Part shown: positions 6,331-7,646 of the stretch, piece by piece
How the letters are laid out: each line of letters starts with the position of its first letter
How positions within the stretch are numbered: the first letter of the stretch is position 1
Assembly (NCBI GenBank): GCA_024639625.1
Contig: JAHEIA010000142.1
Location: forward strand, 1-7,646
Reading direction: 5' to 3'
DNA: 7,646 nt
Source of the DNA: Chromatiales bacterium
Lineage (GTDB): Bacteria > Pseudomonadota > Gammaproteobacteria > Chromatiales > Chromatiaceae
Position numbers and translations under genes: made by a program
The notes under the pieces: model-generated
Seen by the model: only the letters and a program-made list of their open reading frames with translations
Told to the model about the DNA's origin: nothing
Databases searched by the model: none

Positions 6331-7089
6331 CTATTTGGCCGCGGTTTTCCTCGCATCGCGCTTCGCGTCGAGAAAGGCGGCCAGCCGATCCGGCGGGATA
6401 TAGCCGGGGACCAATTCCCCGTCTTCCAGCACCAGTGCCGGCGTTCCGGTCACACCCATGGCCTCGCCAAGGGCCATATGCTCGGCTACCGGGTTGTCGC
6501 ACTTCTTGGCAGGGACCTCTTTGCCGCCCTTGGCATCCGTCAACGCCTGCTTGCGGTCGTCCGCGCACCAAACGGAAACAGCCTTATCGTAGGAAGGCGT
6601 CGCGGTTCCTGAGCGCGGGTAGAACAGGTAGCGGACTTCGATGCCTTTCTCGTTGTAGGCATCCATCTCGCTGTGCAGCTTGCGGCAGTAACCGCAATCG
6701 ATGTCGGTAAAGACCGTAACGCTGTGTTTTACCTCATCCGGCGAGAAAACCACCATGCGCTCCTCGGCGACGCCCTCCACCGCGGCCCTGCGGGCCGTGT
6801 TGCGGCTCGCGTCGGTTAGATTCGTCCGCGTTGCCACATCCACCAGGTTGCCTTGAATCAGGTACTGGCCGTCCGCGCTCATGTAGAAGACCTGCGCCCC
6901 CATGACGATTTCGTACAGGCCCTTCATCGGTGTCTCGCGCACGCTTTCGGTCTGTACGCCGGGGAGCAGTGTGCCTAGGCTCTGCCGCAGTCCCTCGGGT
7001 ATGTCGTCGGCGAACGCAGGCCGATACAACGCTGCAAACGGCGCCAGCCAAACCAGGCATTTCGTAATACGTCTCACAGTCGGAAGCAT
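6331..7089 (-). CDS. dsbC: Thiol:disulfide interchange protein DsbC (periplasmic disulfide isomerase)
   Basis: This 252-residue precursor encodes the periplasmic homodimeric isomerase that corrects wrong disulfides and is kept reduced by DsbD. Residues 1-27 form a signal peptide (AFA before DDIPEG). An N-terminal dimerisation domain spans about 28-90, followed by a linker helix and a thioredoxin-fold domain with active site Cys132-Gly-Tyr-Cys135 (same CGYC as E. coli), a probable structural disulfide pair Cys175/Cys197, and the cis-proline loop TGTP (Pro217). The length is close to the E. coli precursor (236) with a slightly longer basic, Ala-rich end. The ATG at 7089 lies 5 bp after the yajQ stop and has only a weak AGAG-like ribosome site, so translation is probably coupled to yajQ. 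The convergent hairpin marks its 3' end. DsbG is less likely given the CGYC site and length. Confidence 0.95.
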   Translation of the reverse strand: MLPTVRRITKCLVWLAPFAALYRPAFADDIPEGLRQSLGTLLPGVQTESVRETPMKGLYEIVMGAQVFYMSADGQYLIQGNLVDVATRTNLTDASRNTARRAAVEGVAEERMVVFSPDEVKHSVTVFTDIDCGYCRKLHSEMDAYNEKGIEVRYLFYPRSGTATPSYDKAVSVWCADDRKQALTDAKGGKEVPAKKCDNPVAEHMALGEAMGVTGTPALVLEDGELVPGYIPPDRLAAFLDAKRDARKTAAK

Positions 7090-7094
7090 AGTCT

Positions 7095-7577
7095 CTAGTC
7101 TCGGAAATTAATGAATTGGAGCGGTCGGTCGGAATCCGCTTCGCGCAACATGGCGATCACCTGTTGCAGCTCGTCGCGTTTCTTGCCGCTAACCCTGACT
7201 TGATCACCCTGCATTTGAGCCTGGACTTTCAGCTTGGTTCCCTTGATCAGCTTAACCAGCCTCTTGGCGGAATCGGAGTCAAGCCCGATCTTCAGCGCAA
7301 CACGCTGCCGGGCGGCATGCAGACTCACCTCGGGCTCCTGGATGTCCATCGAAGCGACATCCAGCTTCCGCTTGGCGAATTTCTGTCGCAGTATGTCCAT
7401 CATCTGGCCTAACTGGAACTCCTGCGGCGCACGTAAAAGAATCTCTTGCCCCGCAAATTCGAACTCAGCGTCCATGCCTTTAAAGTCGAAACGCGTATCC
7501 ACTTCGCGGTTCGCCTGGTCGACCGCGTTGCGCACCTCCTGCAAATCCACCTCGGAAACCACGTCGAAAGATGGCAT
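7095..7577 (-). CDS. yajQ: YajQ family nucleotide-binding protein (cyclic di-GMP-binding in some species)
   Basis: The 160-residue cytoplasmic protein matches YajQ (E. coli 163) from MPSFDVVSEVDLQEVRNAVDQA through TRFDFKG and the C-terminal FINFRD, the signature ends of the family. It comprises two ferredoxin-like alpha/beta domains and has no signal peptide or membrane segment. Xanthomonas and Pseudomonas relatives bind cyclic di-GMP and influence transcription; for most others the role is unproven, so binding here is inferred. The ATG at 7577 is well supported: GGGGGA lies about 5 bases upstream and the N-terminus aligns with the family. It is the first gene of a probable yajQ-dsbC unit. 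The promoter must lie in 7578-7646, where only a weak TATCTT-like -10 box is seen. Confidence 0.96.
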   Translation of the reverse strand: MPSFDVVSEVDLQEVRNAVDQANREVDTRFDFKGMDAEFEFAGQEILLRAPQEFQLGQMMDILRQKFAKRKLDVASMDIQEPEVSLHAARQRVALKIGLDSDSAKRLVKLIKGTKLKVQAQMQGDQVRVSGKKRDELQQVIAMLREADSDRPLQFINFRD

Positions 7578-7613
7578 GAACGTCCCCCGCCTCGAATTGA
7601 AGGGCGTAAGATA

Positions 7614-7646
7614 GTGGATTTATTGGAATTGTTCCAGGACTCCTTG
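7614..7646 (+). CDS. Possible start of a divergent gene, cut by the right edge
   Basis: A GTG at 7614 opens an uninterrupted frame to the end of the window reading (M)DLLELFQDSL, an amphipathic, protein-like N-terminus. An AAGGG sequence lies about 9-10 bases upstream, an acceptable ribosome site. Eleven codons are far too few to identify a family or prove coding. If real, the gene is divergent from yajQ with only 36 bp between the two start codons, so the promoters would overlap the opposing coding starts. Confidence 0.25.
   Translation, partial: MDLLELFQDSL

Overview
The window reads as chromosomal DNA of a GC-rich gammaproteobacterium. The best evidence is a full-length MutS of the E. coli type followed directly by a seven-iron FdxA nearly identical in layout to Azotobacter ferredoxin I, an order known from Pseudomonas and relatives. 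DsbC (with a signal peptide) and YajQ fit a Gram-negative of this class. The lineage below class level is not determined; a Chromatiales-like purple or sulfur bacterium is only a guess. I see no insertion sequence, phage gene, CRISPR array, tRNA or rRNA gene.

Positions 1-2972, minus strand: a metal-uptake operon, read in the order small Cys/His membrane-anchored protein (2972-2658), outer-membrane beta-barrel with a periplasmic coiled coil (2585-1149), periplasmic Zn/Mn-type substrate-binding protein (1133-228) and inner-membrane ABC permease (231 to beyond the left edge). The last two genes overlap by 4 bp (ATGA) and the barrel and binding protein are 15 bp apart. Together they could carry zinc across both membranes: barrel in the outer membrane, binding protein in the periplasm, permease in the inner membrane, and the small protein possibly as a metal chaperone. 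The ATPase is not in the window and probably lies beyond position 1.

Positions 2973-3246: a 274-bp divergent intergenic region, more A/T-rich than its surroundings, with a two-copy direct repeat and a minus-strand stretch resembling the boxA antitermination element of rRNA leaders. I found no convincing Zur palindrome in it.

Positions 3247-6282, plus strand: mutS (mismatch recognition ATPase), a 159-bp gap with a candidate promoter and competing GC-rich hairpins, then fdxA. A strong hairpin at 6294-6322 separates fdxA from the convergent genes to its right.

Positions 6331-7577, minus strand: yajQ followed after 5 bp by dsbC, a probable two-gene transcription unit. Upstream of yajQ, a plus-strand reading frame may begin at 7614 and run off the right edge.

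Most of the window is well-known housekeeping content. The least described part is the zinc-type operon, in which an outer-membrane barrel and a tiny Cys/His protein are encoded with the ABC importer.
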